From: Yoonia sp. SS1-5
GTDB taxonomy: Bacteria > Pseudomonadota > Alphaproteobacteria > Rhodobacterales > Rhodobacteraceae
NCBI RefSeq assembly: GCF_038443705.2
Contig: NZ_CP151767.2
Coordinates: 868,001-932,000 of the forward strand
Length of the DNA stretch: 64,000 nt
Direction of reading: 5' to 3'
Part shown: piece by piece, positions 26,121-37,013 of the stretch
Numbering within the stretch: position 1 is the first letter of the stretch
Layout: each line of letters opens with the position of its first letter
The notes under the pieces: generated by a model
What the model was told of the DNA's origin: nothing
Databases searched by the model: none
The model's input: the letters and a program-made list of their open reading frames with translations, nothing else
Made by a program: the position numbers and the translations under genes

Positions 26121-26205
26121 TGGTGCGGGTGAAGGGACTTGAACCCCCACGCCTTGCGGCGCCAGAACCTAAATCTGGTGCGTCTACCAATTCCGCCACA
26201 CCCGC
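26121..26205 (-). tRNA. tRNA-Leu (UAG anticodon)
   Basis: An 85-base cloverleaf with the 3' CCA encoded. Acceptor arms GCGGGTG and CACCCGC pair fully. The anticodon stem CCAGA/TCTGG holds the loop TTTAGGT with anticodon TAG, read as UAG in RNA, which decodes CUA and related Leu codons. The long variable arm (CGCCGCAAGGCG) is typical of tRNA-Leu. The T loop has GGTTCAAGTCC. tRNA genes are frequent integration sites, but no repeat of its 3' end was found nearby. Confidence 0.97.
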
Positions 26206-26386
26206 ATGATCAAGAAGGGGCAAGCACAGGCCTGCCCCAAGTTTGGCCGCTGTCTAACAAAGGTCGCTGTCGGATGCGAGCGGAAAATTGATCACGAAAT
26301 GAGCATGAAATAAGCCGCTCGTTAACGTTTTCTCGCCACGTTTCACAGGCCTATTGGACGCACTGCCAAAAACCGGAACAAAGCTC

Positions 26387-26853
26387 ATGCAATCCAGCGC
26401 TCGCCAACATCCTGTCAACCCGGCCAGTCTCGTCAGAACCGATCTGGGGCTTTGTGCGGGAACATGCCTGATGACAACAGACGGGGAAATCCCGGTTGAA
26501 CATCTGACCACCGGCGACCGTATCATCGTGCGCGATGGCGGGATTGCGATCTTGCGCGAGGTCAAATCGCGACAGGCCAGGATCAGCCCGATTGTGATCA
26601 AGGCCGGCTCATTGGGCCATACCAAGCCGGGCGTGGACATGACGGTCACTCCTGCCACCCGCATCCATGTCCGCGACTGGCGCGCCTCAGTTCTGTTCGG
26701 CCAGCCCAGCGCCGATATTGAGGCGCGGCGCCTTGCGGACGGCGAATTTGTCGCGCGCAGGCCCTCTCGACTGATGCAGTTGTTTGACCTGCATTTCGAC
26801 ACGGATCAGATTGTCTATGCTGATGGCGTCGAAATCATGATCCCCGCCGCGGC

Positions 26854-26857
<4 letters not shown>
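26387..26857 (+). CDS. Hint-domain (hedgehog/intein-like) protein
   Basis: A 156-residue protein with a Hint fold. The start of the fold is DLGLCAGTCLMTTDGEIPVEHLTTGDRII split over about residues 20-48, with Cys in a G-T-C setting as in proteins that use this domain, and HVRDWRASVLFG near 105. Rhodobacterales often carry such domains in proteins linked to secretion or RTX-like products, but here the domain is nearly the whole protein. The ATG at 26387 is preferred over a TTG at 26354. It is single, convergent to the nnr gene, whose stop it touches. Function not known. Confidence 0.7.
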
Positions 26858-29101
<2,244 letters not shown>

Positions 29102-29133
29102 ACACAAGATATCTAACAGAGGACCCCACACTT

Positions 29134-30540
29134 ATGGACAACAAAGCTGTTCTGAAATTGATCAAGGACGAGGAAGTCGACTATGTCGATATCCGCTTCA
29201 CTGACCCGCGCGGCAAGCTGCAGCACGTGACCGTGGTCGCCGATCTGGTTGACGAAGACTTCCTGGAAGAAGGCTTCATGTTTGATGGATCATCCATCGC
29301 TGGCTGGAAATCCATTGACCAGTCCGACATGAAACTGATGCCACAGGCCGACAGCGCCTATCTGGATCCGTTCTACGCCGAAAAGACGGTCTGCATTCAC
29401 TGCAACATCGTTGAACCCGACACAGGCGAAGCTTACGACCGTGACCCGCGCGGCACCGCCGTCAAGGCAGAGGCCTACCTGAAATCCTCCGGCATCGGCG
29501 ATGTGGCCTATTTTGGCCCCGAAGCGGAATTCTTTGTCTTTGATGATGTGCGCTTCAGCGTATCCATGAACAAAGTGTCTTACGAAGTAGACGCAATTGA
29601 CGGCGCGTGGAACACCGACACCGAATACGAGATGGGCAACACAGGCCATCGTCCCGGCGTCAAGGGCGGCTATTTCCCGGTCAACCCAATCGACGACGCG
29701 CAGGAAATGCGCTCCGAAATGCTGTCCACGATGAAGCGGATGGGCATGAAGGTCGACAAACACCACCACGAGGTGGCGTCCTGCCAGCACGAGCTTGGGC
29801 TGATCTTTGGGTCGCTGACCACGCAAGCGGATGAGCTGCAGAAATACAAATACGTCATCCACAACGTCGCCCAGGCCTACGGCAAGTCGGCCACATTCAT
29901 GCCAAAGCCCATCGCCGGCGATAACGGTACCGGCATGCACGTGAACATGTCGATCTGGAAAGATGGCAAGCCCTTGTTCGCAGGCGACAAATATGCGGAT
30001 CTGTCGCAAGAGGCACTGTATTTCATCGGCGGTATCCTCAAGCACGCCAAAGCCTTGAACGCGATCACCAACCCATCCACAAACAGCTACAAGCGCTTGA
30101 TCCCGGGCTTCGAAGCCCCCGTGCTGCGCGCCTATTCCGCCCGTAACCGGTCGGGCTGTGTCCGGATCCCATGGGCCGAAAGCCCCAAGGCAAAGCGTGT
30201 CGAGGCCCGCTTCCCCGATCCGGCAGCCAACCCATATCTGTGCTTTGCAGCCCTGCTGATGGCTGGCCTTGACGGGATCAAGAACAAGATTGATCCGGGC
30301 CCGTCCTCTGACAAGGATCTCTACGATCTGCCCCCAGAAGAGCTGGCTGCAATCCCAACGGTTTGCGGATCGCTGCGTGAAGCGCTGGAAGCCCTCGAAG
30401 CAGACCACGAATTCCTGCTGGCCGGTGACGTGTTCACCAAGGACCAGTTGGAAGGCTATATGGAACTGAAATGGGAAGAAGTGTACGCGTACGAGCACAC
30501 ACCACACCCCATGGAATACAAGCTGTATTACAGCTGCTAA
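29134..30540 (+). CDS. glnA: Glutamine synthetase type I
   Basis: A 468-residue enzyme that makes glutamine from glutamate, ammonia and ATP. Features seen are the N-terminal [24 protein letters not shown], the [17 protein letters not shown] loop (about 50), the catalytic segments [13 protein letters not shown] and [15 protein letters not shown], and the adenylylation-type Tyr in [12 protein letters not shown] near 398. Its length and last residues are typical of GSI-beta enzymes under adenylyltransferase control. Second gene of the glnB-glnA unit, with a terminator close behind. Confidence 0.98.
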   Translation: MDNKAVLKLIKDEEVDYVDIRFTDPRGKLQHVTVVADLVDEDFLEEGFMFDGSSIAGWKSIDQSDMKLMPQADSAYLDPFYAEKTVCIHCNIVEPDTGEAYDRDPRGTAVKAEAYLKSSGIGDVAYFGPEAEFFVFDDVRFSVSMNKVSYEVDAIDGAWNTDTEYEMGNTGHRPGVKGGYFPVNPIDDAQEMRSEMLSTMKRMGMKVDKHHHEVASCQHELGLIFGSLTTQADELQKYKYVIHNVAQAYGKSATFMPKPIAGDNGTGMHVNMSIWKDGKPLFAGDKYADLSQEALYFIGGILKHAKALNAITNPSTNSYKRLIPGFEAPVLRAYSARNRSGCVRIPWAESPKAKRVEARFPDPAANPYLCFAALLMAGLDGIKNKIDPGPSSDKDLYDLPPEELAAIPTVCGSLREALEALEADHEFLLAGDVFTKDQLEGYMELKWEEVYAYEHTPHPMEYKLYYSC

Positions 30541-30573
30541 GGCCTGGCTGGCGAAATACGCCGCCAAATCATC

Positions 30574-30606
30574 TGGGCGCCTCCCGCAAGGGGGCGCCCT
30601 TTTTCG
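30574..30606 (+). terminator. Rho-independent terminator of glnBA
   Basis: Hairpin with arms GGGCGCC(TCCC) and (GGGG)GGCGCCC, loop GCAA, followed by TTTTT, 34 bases after the glnA stop. Confidence 0.9.
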
Positions 30607-30647
30607 TATTCATGCGGTCTTAAAACTTGATCGCTATAAGGCGACGG

Positions 30648-32126
30648 ATGAGCGCCCGCGACACACCCCTGCCCGGCTACAGCCATTTTGATGCGACCCG
30701 TGATGCGCGTATGGGCCAACGGGTCAAGCTGCCAGAAGTGCTCGGCGCGCTCAGCCATGCGCTTGATCTGACGCAGGGCCAACCGCGCGGGCACGCGCTG
30801 CGGTGCTGCTGGATTGGGACGCAGATCGGCACGGCACTGGGGCTGACGCCTGAACAGATGGCTGACCTTTACTACGTGCTGCTTCTCAAGGATCTGGGGT
30901 GCAGCAGCAATGCGGCCGCGATTTGCGCGCTTTATCAAACGGATGACATCGCCTTTAAACATGATTTCAAGCTCGCCGATGGCAATCTGGGCGCGATTCT
31001 ACGGTTTGTCCTGTCGAAAACCGGTGTGGGTCTGGGCGTTGCTGACCGGATGCGCGCGACGCTGAAGGTCATTCGCAAAAGCGACAGGATCGCACAAAAC
31101 CTGATCCAAACCCGCTGTCAAAAAGGCGCGGATATTGCCGAACGGCTGCGGTTTTCTGCGGCTGTGCAGGATGGCATCCGATGCCTTGATGAGCATTGGG
31201 ATGGCAGCGGACGACCGCAGGGATTGGCGGGGCACGCCGTGCCGTTGGCGGCCAATATCGCATTGCTGGCGCAAGTTGTTGATGTGTTCCATCAGGCAAA
31301 TGGCCGATCAGCCGCCGCTACCGCGGTCCGCTCTCGCGGCAATAGCTGGTTTGATCCTTCGCTTGTCGACGTGTTTTTGGCGTGTGCAGCCCAAGACAGC
31401 TTTTGGTCAGGGGTCGAAGATCCACAGATTGAAACGGTCGTTTTCGCCGCCGCACCGGCCCGCGCCGACCCACCGATGGATGACACCTATCTTGATGACA
31501 TCGCCTATGCCTTTGCAGACGTGATTGACGCCAAAAGCCCGTTCACGGCTGATCACAGTCGGCGCGTCATGCTTTATGCTGACATGATTGCGGGGGAGTT
31601 GGGTTTTTCTGCCGATCATCGCACCTGGCTCCGGCGGGTGGCCTTGCTGCATGATGTCGGCAAGCTGGCGGTCAGCAACACGATCCTCGACAAACCGGGC
31701 AGGCCAAGCCCGGCAGAATGGGACGTGATCAGAAGCCACCCCACACTCAGCGCGGAAATCCTGACCCGGGTCAGCGTCTTTGCGGATATGGCGCCCGTTG
31801 CGGCAGCCCATCACGAGCGGTTGGATGGCAAGGGGTACCCCAACGGGTTAAACGCTAAGACGCTGAGCATAGAGGCGATGGTGCTGACCGCCGCAGACGT
31901 TTTTGACGCGCTGTCGGCGGATCGCCCCTATCGGTCCGCTTTGCCCGTTGGTGAGGCGTTGCAGATCATGCGCGCCGGCGCCGGGACGATCCATCATCCA
32001 ACATGTCTTGACGCCCTCGAACGCGGCCTCGCGCGGCTGGGCCAGAGTGACGAACTTGATCTGCAGCATGGGCATATTCCTGCCGAAAATGCGCCGCGGC
32101 ACCCCGGCACCTCCATGTCGGGCTGA
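30648..32126 (+). CDS. HD-GYP domain cyclic-di-GMP phosphodiesterase family protein
   Basis: A 492-residue protein. The C-terminal half is a well-formed HD-GYP domain: ADHSRRVMLYADMIAG, LLHDVGKLAVSN (His-Asp), the paired HERLDGKGYPNGL (GYP motif) and ADVFDALSADRPYR. This fold breaks down cyclic di-GMP. The N-terminal half repeats the same plan in a worn form: GHALRCCWIGTQIG, LLLKDLGCSSNAAAI (Lys instead of His) and EHWDGSGRPQGL (GRP instead of GYP). It is thus a tandem with one dead copy. No receiver or membrane domain is seen. The ATG at 30648 is preferred to a TTG at 30627. Stands alone. Confidence 0.85.
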   Translation: MSARDTPLPGYSHFDATRDARMGQRVKLPEVLGALSHALDLTQGQPRGHALRCCWIGTQIGTALGLTPEQMADLYYVLLLKDLGCSSNAAAICALYQTDDIAFKHDFKLADGNLGAILRFVLSKTGVGLGVADRMRATLKVIRKSDRIAQNLIQTRCQKGADIAERLRFSAAVQDGIRCLDEHWDGSGRPQGLAGHAVPLAANIALLAQVVDVFHQANGRSAAATAVRSRGNSWFDPSLVDVFLACAAQDSFWSGVEDPQIETVVFAAAPARADPPMDDTYLDDIAYAFADVIDAKSPFTADHSRRVMLYADMIAGELGFSADHRTWLRRVALLHDVGKLAVSNTILDKPGRPSPAEWDVIRSHPTLSAEILTRVSVFADMAPVAAAHHERLDGKGYPNGLNAKTLSIEAMVLTAADVFDALSADRPYRSALPVGEALQIMRAGAGTIHHPTCLDALERGLARLGQSDELDLQHGHIPAENAPRHPGTSMSG

Positions 32127-32194
32127 TGCGGGTTGGCAATGATTGAACAGGTCGCGAAATTCGACTAAACAGCAATGATTGGGGATGTCGGGGA

Positions 32195-32530
32195 ATGAAT
32201 ATTGTGATGACGATGACAAAGTTTGCAAAGCTTGGCTGCGTTATGGCTGGCGCTGTCTTGATTGCGGGATGCGAGGTTGCACCGGATGGCTCGCGCGGGA
32301 TAACGGATACCGGGATTGATGGCGGACCGCTGGAAGACGGCGTTGCGTCCATCTGGGTTGATCCGGATGGCTGCCAGCACTGGTTTATTGATGACGGGAT
32401 CGAGGGCTATATGTCGCCGCGATTGAACCGGGATGGCACGCCACGCTGTGACGCACGCGAGGATACCCGCACAACGATGCTGACCAAAGACGGCAGCTCC
32501 ATCATCATGGAACCGGAACCAAACCGCTAA
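32195..32530 (+). CDS. Small lipoprotein of unknown function
   Basis: A 111-residue protein with a lipoprotein signal ending LIAGC (Cys at residue 26), then a Gly/Asp-rich stretch (PDGSRGITDTGIDGG) and a beta-rich ASIWVDPDGCQHWFIDDG segment. GGGGA precedes the ATG directly. Three Cys are present in total, and the last two could pair. It resembles small outer-membrane lipoproteins common in roseobacters. No function can be given. It lies 68 bases after the HD-GYP gene and 150 before the dddP-type gene. Confidence 0.6.
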   Translation: MNIVMTMTKFAKLGCVMAGAVLIAGCEVAPDGSRGITDTGIDGGPLEDGVASIWVDPDGCQHWFIDDGIEGYMSPRLNRDGTPRCDAREDTRTTMLTKDGSSIIMEPEPNR

Positions 32531-32682
32531 ACGCTGACGGCGCGTTGTGACTGTTTGAAAACCGCGGGCGCGGGCGTCCGTGCACGCAATGTGTCGCGAC
32601 CATAGCGCCAAAATGTCGGTGTCAGACAGGACCGGATGTTTTGCTGCTGCAACCCTTGACCGGGCGTCAAAGGGTTGTGGCG

Positions 32683-34026
32683 ATGAATACGCATTACAGT
32701 GATATCCGCAAAATTGATCCCACCAGGGGCAGCACCCTTGGCGATGGGACCCCCAATAATGATGACCGGATGGAGATCGGGCCGACCCGGCTTGCCTTTG
32801 CGGAATGGGCCGCCGCTGGGCTGGTTCTGCCGAACCTGCCGGACATGCGCGCGTGGCGTCACAAGCGTCTGACCGACGCCGTCGTGACCCGGGACTATGG
32901 CGGAATACTGATGTTTGACCCGCTCAACATCCGCTACGCCACGGACAGCACCAATATGCAATTGTGGAACAGCCATAACCCGTTCCGCGCCTGTCTTGTT
33001 TGTCCGGATGGATATATGGTCGTGTGGGATTACAAGAACGCGATGTTTCTCACCTCATTCAATCCGCTTGTGGCCGAGCAGCGCACTGGCGCGGATTTGT
33101 TTTATTTTGATCGCGGTGATCAGCTTGGCCCCGCTGCCGAACGCTTTGCCAGTGAGGTGCGTGACATCGTCCGCGAACACGGCGGGGGTAACATGCGTCT
33201 TGGCGTGGACAAGGTCATGCTGCATGGGTTGCGCGCCCTTGAGGCTACGGGTTTTTCGGTACATCCCGGCGAAGAACTCACCGAAAAAGCGCGCAGCATC
33301 AAAGGGCCCGATGAAATACATGCGATGCGCTGCGCCTCTTATGCTTGCGAGGCTGCCTGCGAAGCCATGGAAACAGCGGCCCGGCAGAATGTGCCAAATG
33401 GGCAAATGTCGGAAGACGACATTTGGGCCGTCCTGCATGCCGAAAATATCCGGCGCGGTGGCGAGTGGATCGAAACGCGATTGCTGTCCTCTGGCCCCCG
33501 CACAAACCCGTGGTTTCAGGAATGTGGCCCACGCATTGTCCAGAACAATGAAATTGTCGCGTTTGATACAGATCTGGTTGGCGCCTATGGCATCTGCATT
33601 GATATCAGCCGCACATGGTGGATCGGCGACCAGAAACCACGCCCCGACATGATTGCGGCGATGCAAATCGGCGTGGAACATATCGCCCATAACAAGGCGC
33701 TGCTAAAACCCGGTGTTTCGCTAAACGACATCACCCATCATTGTCACGCACTGCCCGAGATCTATCAGGTTCAAAAATATGGCTGCATCATGCATGGGGT
33801 CGGCCTATGTGATGAATGGCCGCTGATCGCCTATCCTGATCGCTGGGTCCCCGGCGCATTTGACTATCATCTGGAGCCAGGGATGACCTTGTGCGTCGAG
33901 GCGCTGATCAGCCCGGAAGGGGGCGATTTTTCGATCAAGCTGGAAGATCAGGTTCTGATCACCGAGACCGGCTATGAAGATCTGACCCATTATCCCCATG
34001 ATCCGGCGCTGATGGATACCGCCTGA
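32683..34026 (+). CDS. dddP: DMSP lyase, DddP type (M24 peptidase fold)
   Basis: A 447-residue enzyme of the M24 creatinase/aminopeptidase fold that splits dimethylsulfoniopropionate to dimethyl sulfide and acrylate. Almost the entire sequence follows the DddP pattern: HYSDIRKIDPTRGSTLGD at the start, MFDPLNIRYATDSTNMQLWN near 85-105, ENIRRGGEWIETRLL near 265, then FDTDLVGAYGICIDISRTWW with metal-binding Asp residues, MHGVGLCDEWPL with His, VEALI with Glu and KLEDQVLITETGY with Glu. The ATG at 32683 matches the family start. It is not next to known DMSP transport or acrylate genes in this window. Confidence 0.92.
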   Translation: MNTHYSDIRKIDPTRGSTLGDGTPNNDDRMEIGPTRLAFAEWAAAGLVLPNLPDMRAWRHKRLTDAVVTRDYGGILMFDPLNIRYATDSTNMQLWNSHNPFRACLVCPDGYMVVWDYKNAMFLTSFNPLVAEQRTGADLFYFDRGDQLGPAAERFASEVRDIVREHGGGNMRLGVDKVMLHGLRALEATGFSVHPGEELTEKARSIKGPDEIHAMRCASYACEAACEAMETAARQNVPNGQMSEDDIWAVLHAENIRRGGEWIETRLLSSGPRTNPWFQECGPRIVQNNEIVAFDTDLVGAYGICIDISRTWWIGDQKPRPDMIAAMQIGVEHIAHNKALLKPGVSLNDITHHCHALPEIYQVQKYGCIMHGVGLCDEWPLIAYPDRWVPGAFDYHLEPGMTLCVEALISPEGGDFSIKLEDQVLITETGYEDLTHYPHDPALMDTA

Positions 34027-34036
34027 CCACAAGCCG

Positions 34037-34059
34037 GGATGGATTGAAATCCATCCTAC
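34037..34059. repeat. Palindromic repeat, copy 1 (GGATGG...CCATCCTAC)
   Basis: GGATGGATT-GA-AATCCATCC followed by TAC. Read on the minus strand it begins GTAGGATGG and supplies the TAG stop of the endonuclease-family gene. The same element occurs at 36988-37013. Confidence 0.65.
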
Positions 34060-34919
34060 GGCGTCAGCCGCATATCACCGACCACCCCCCGATGATCAGA
34101 CCCAAGATAAGGCCGGTAGCGCACAGCCCCGCCGCCCGGCCCGTGTAAGTGGTCAAGAAAAAGTGGTGTACCCTGCAAATGATAGGTTGCCCGCAACGGT
34201 CCGGCGGTACGCAGATCAGCGACCTGCCTGATCTGCCCAATACTGGCCGCCCAAGGGAATATGTTGAAATCACCCCCAATCACCATGGGTCCGTCAAACG
34301 CTGCGATCATGCGGATCACAGACGCCGTCGCACCCGCATTATTATAGGGGTGGGGCCAAAACAGATGCGTCGACACCACCCAGACAGGGCTGTCATCATG
34401 CATAATCTGTGCGGCCGTTGCCGCACGTCCATCGGTGCAGGCGGTCTGTAGGAATGGCGCGCGTGAGAGCACCGCAATACCGCTCCATCGTGCCGATCTG
34501 CACAGGTGCTGGTGTGGATAGCCCTCTGCCAACAGCGCCAAGAGTTGGTCGTTCCGCGTCGAGACCTCTTGCAGCAAAACCACATCTGCGTCGCTTTCCA
34601 TGATATCAGCGGCTAGCGCGGGAAGCTCTGCGTTCCGATACCAGACATTCTTGGTGTAGACCCGGAGCGATCCGCCCTCATGTTGCATGACGAAATACGG
34701 CAATGTGGTGATCGCAGCCGCGACCCCAACCCCCGTCACCGCTAGGCGCACCACCGCCCCCCAGTTCACCAAGATGCCCAACAGACACAGCAGCCCGAAT
34801 GGAAACCGCAAAAGCGACACACTATCGGCAGCCGGATGCAGCCGGCCTGCAAAGCCCACCAAAGTGGTGGCAGCAATGACCAACAGGCCCAGTCGCAGAC
34901 CCCAACGCAATACCTTCAT
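34056..34919 (-). CDS. Endonuclease/exonuclease/phosphatase family membrane protein
   Basis: A 287-residue protein. Three hydrophobic N-terminal helices lie at about 4-22, 35-55 and 57-75 (LGLLVIAATTLVGFAG; LLRFPFGLLCLLGILVNW; LAVTGVGVAAAITTLPYF). The EEP domain follows: VYTKNVWYRNAELPALAADI, VVLLQEVSTRN (Glu), VWVVSTHLFW, MVIGGDFNIFPWAAS (Asp/Asn) and LGSDHRGVVGD (catalytic Asp-His). Targets may be phospho-sugars, lipids or DNA and cannot be told. The start at 34919 is chosen as the beginning of the membrane segment. The longer frame to 35129 overlaps the divergent gene's start. Confidence 0.8.
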   Translation of the reverse strand: MKVLRWGLRLGLLVIAATTLVGFAGRLHPAADSVSLLRFPFGLLCLLGILVNWGAVVRLAVTGVGVAAAITTLPYFVMQHEGGSLRVYTKNVWYRNAELPALAADIMESDADVVLLQEVSTRNDQLLALLAEGYPHQHLCRSARWSGIAVLSRAPFLQTACTDGRAATAAQIMHDDSPVWVVSTHLFWPHPYNNAGATASVIRMIAAFDGPMVIGGDFNIFPWAASIGQIRQVADLRTAGPLRATYHLQGTPLFLDHLHGPGGGAVRYRPYLGSDHRGVVGDMRLTP

Positions 34920-35024
34920 CTTGGTAACATCTCTCACCTTGCCGCGACCTGCCCGGTGCCACACTTGTCTGCGCCCGCCGGACTGGCCATGTCTGCCCCA
35001 AGTGAAAAGAAAGGTCCATGCAAC

Positions 35025-36230
35025 ATGCCAACCGAAAAACTCTCTTTTAAAGGTCATGCGGGCGACACGCTGGCAGCCCGCCTGGATTTGCCACAAGGAC
35101 CGCATCTGGCAACCGCCTTGTTTGCCCATTGCTTCACCTGTTCCAAGGATATCACCGCCGCCCGCCGCATAGCTGCGCGCTTGTCCGCCATGGGCATTGC
35201 CGTGCTGCGTTTTGATTTCACCGGCCTAGGCCATTCGGCAGGCGAATTTGAGAATACCAGCTTCAGCTCGAATGTTGACGATCTGCACGCCGCCTATCAG
35301 GCTCTGGATGCCCGCGGCATGACGCCTTCCCTTCTTATTGGCCATTCTCTGGGCGGTGCGGCCGTATTGAAGGCGGCCCCGGATATGCCCGCGATCAAGG
35401 CCGTGGTCACAATCGGTGCCCCGTTTGACCCCGGACATGTCACCCATAATTTTGCAAACGCCATTCCCAAGATCGTTGATGAAGGCGTGGCAGAGGTCAC
35501 ATTGGGCGGCCGGCCGTTTCGGATCGGCAAAGGGTTCGTCGAAGATGTGTCGCAGGTTGCGTTGACCCGATCAATTGCCAAGCTTGGCGCGGCCTTGCTG
35601 GTATTGCATGCCCCGCGCGACGCAACCGTCGGGGTCGAGAATGCCTCTGATATCTTTCTGGCCGCCAAACATCCCAAAAGCTTTGTGACCTTGGACGACG
35701 CGGATCATCTGGTCTCGCGTCCCGCTGATGCGGAATATGCGGCAGATGTTATTGCGGCCTGGTCCAAACGCTATCTCGCCCTCAACACCCCCGCGCCGGC
35801 CCCGGATGTTCCCGAAGGGGTCACCCGCGTGACCGAGGCAGACGCAAACGGATTCTTGCAGGATATCCAATCAGGCCCACATCACCTGCCCGCCGACGAA
35901 CCGGTCAAATTTGGTGGCACAAACAAGGGGCCAAGCCCGTATGGGCTGATTGCTGCCGGTCTTGGGGCCTGCACCTCTATGACGGTCAGGATGTATGCCC
36001 GCCGGAAAGGATGGCCCCTGTCCGGCATCAGTGTCGATATCATGCATGCAAAGGAACATGCCGAAGATGCGGCGGATCCGGGTGCGAAGGTCGATCACTT
36101 TGAACGGGTCGTGCATCTGACAGGCGATCTCAGCGATGATCAGCGGGCGCGCTTGCTGGAAATTGCCGATAAATGCCCTGTGCACAAGACACTCGAACGC
36201 AGCTCAACCATCAGTACACGGCTGGGCTGA
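35025..36230 (+). CDS. Alpha/beta hydrolase-OsmC fusion protein
   Basis: A 401-residue protein. Residues about 1-255 form an alpha/beta hydrolase with nucleophile elbow LLIGHSLGGAAVLKA (Ser near 104), and a late HLVSRP region that carries a candidate catalytic His. Residues about 265-401 form an OsmC/Ohr-like domain with GPSPYGLIAAGLGACTSMTVRMYARRKG, including the reactive Cys, and a second Cys in DKCPVHKTLE. OsmC proteins reduce organic peroxides. The natural fusion suggests detoxification of a peroxidised ester. The ATG at 35025 is the family start. The gene is divergent to the EEP gene. Confidence 0.88.
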   Translation: MPTEKLSFKGHAGDTLAARLDLPQGPHLATALFAHCFTCSKDITAARRIAARLSAMGIAVLRFDFTGLGHSAGEFENTSFSSNVDDLHAAYQALDARGMTPSLLIGHSLGGAAVLKAAPDMPAIKAVVTIGAPFDPGHVTHNFANAIPKIVDEGVAEVTLGGRPFRIGKGFVEDVSQVALTRSIAKLGAALLVLHAPRDATVGVENASDIFLAAKHPKSFVTLDDADHLVSRPADAEYAADVIAAWSKRYLALNTPAPAPDVPEGVTRVTEADANGFLQDIQSGPHHLPADEPVKFGGTNKGPSPYGLIAAGLGACTSMTVRMYARRKGWPLSGISVDIMHAKEHAEDAADPGAKVDHFERVVHLTGDLSDDQRARLLEIADKCPVHKTLERSSTISTRLG

Positions 36231-36244
36231 CGACCCTGCGGAAC

Positions 36245-36279
36245 AAAAAAGGGTGCCGAATTTTCGGCACCCTTTTTGT
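36245..36279. terminator. Bidirectional rho-independent terminator
   Basis: AAAAAA, arms GGGTGCCGAA and TTCGGCACCC with a TT loop, then TTTTT. It lies between the hydrolase-OsmC gene and the convergent bioY gene and can serve both. Confidence 0.92.
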
Positions 36280-36296
36280 TGTCATTGAAGTCCGCG

Positions 36297-36896
36297 TTAT
36301 TGACGGGCGCTTCCGAAAAGCTTCCAAAGCCCCGGCACCAAGAGTGCGGCCAGCCCCAGCTTCAGCGCATCACCGATCAGAAACGGTGTCAAACCCCAGG
36401 CAAGGATCGGTTGATCCCAACCGTAGAGCGTCCCAAGCCATGCGAGACCTGGCAGATAAATCAGCACATTGCCGATCAACATAGCCGCCGCCATCAGCAG
36501 AACAGAGCGATCCCAGCCTGCGCGCGCAGCCCACCCCAATGCGAGGGTGGCCAAAACATACCCCACCAGATAGCCGCCCGTGCCGCCCATCATATAGGTC
36601 AGACCGTTACTCTCGGCTGAGGATCCGGCAAAAACGTCAAAACCCAGGGCGCCAATAATCATGTAGCCAAAAATAGTTGCGAACCCCAACCGCGGGCCAT
36701 AGGCCGCACCGATTGTCAGCACGGCAAATGTGCCCATGGTGATCGGCACCGGCCACATCGGGATTTTGATCTTTGCGGCAATGGCCAGCACGGCAATGCC
36801 AAGCACAACCATCGCCACCTGTTTGATCCGCAAGGCGCTGCCTTCGGATGGGCCAAAATTCTCTGTTAGAACGCTGTCATTGAGCGCGAGGGCCAT
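36297..36896 (-). CDS. bioY: Biotin transporter substrate-binding component BioY
   Basis: A 199-residue membrane protein, the biotin-capturing S component of an ECF transporter. About six hydrophobic helices are seen. Family signatures are IKIPMWPVPITMGTFAVL near residue 47 and GGTGGYLVGYVLATLALG near 110. The start at 36896 (MALALNDSVLTENFG) has GGGAG before it. The longer frame to 37088 is unlikely, as it runs into the upstream repeat. No bioM or bioN is next to it; solitary BioY is known. It lies downstream of a palindromic repeat. Confidence 0.92.
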   Translation of the reverse strand: MALALNDSVLTENFGPSEGSALRIKQVAMVVLGIAVLAIAAKIKIPMWPVPITMGTFAVLTIGAAYGPRLGFATIFGYMIIGALGFDVFAGSSAESNGLTYMMGGTGGYLVGYVLATLALGWAARAGWDRSVLLMAAAMLIGNVLIYLPGLAWLGTLYGWDQPILAWGLTPFLIGDALKLGLAALLVPGLWKLFGSARQ

Positions 36897-36987
36897 GCGA
36901 CACTCTCCCTTATTTATGTTATCTTGCGCTTTTATTGCCTGATGCCGCAACGCGGCGCAAGTCAGATAGCGCCAACATCCCGACGGC

Positions 36988-37013
36988 GTAGGATGGGTCT
37001 TGACCCATCCTAC
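36988..37013. repeat. Palindromic repeat, copy 2 (GTAGGATGGGTC...GACCCATCCTAC)
   Basis: Perfect inverted repeat with 12-base arms around TT. Its right edge supplies the TAG stop of the DUF6314-type gene at 37010-37012. Same element as at 34037-34059. Confidence 0.7.

Noticed and set aside
29290..30567. A 425-codon open frame on the minus strand opposite glnA
   Set aside because: It lies fully over glnA, has no family likeness and is caused by the codon bias of a highly expressed GC-rich gene.
36897..36920. A possible BioR operator (TTATTTATGTTATC) upstream of bioY
   Set aside because: It deviates at several positions from the TTATMKATAA palindrome, so I do not claim it.
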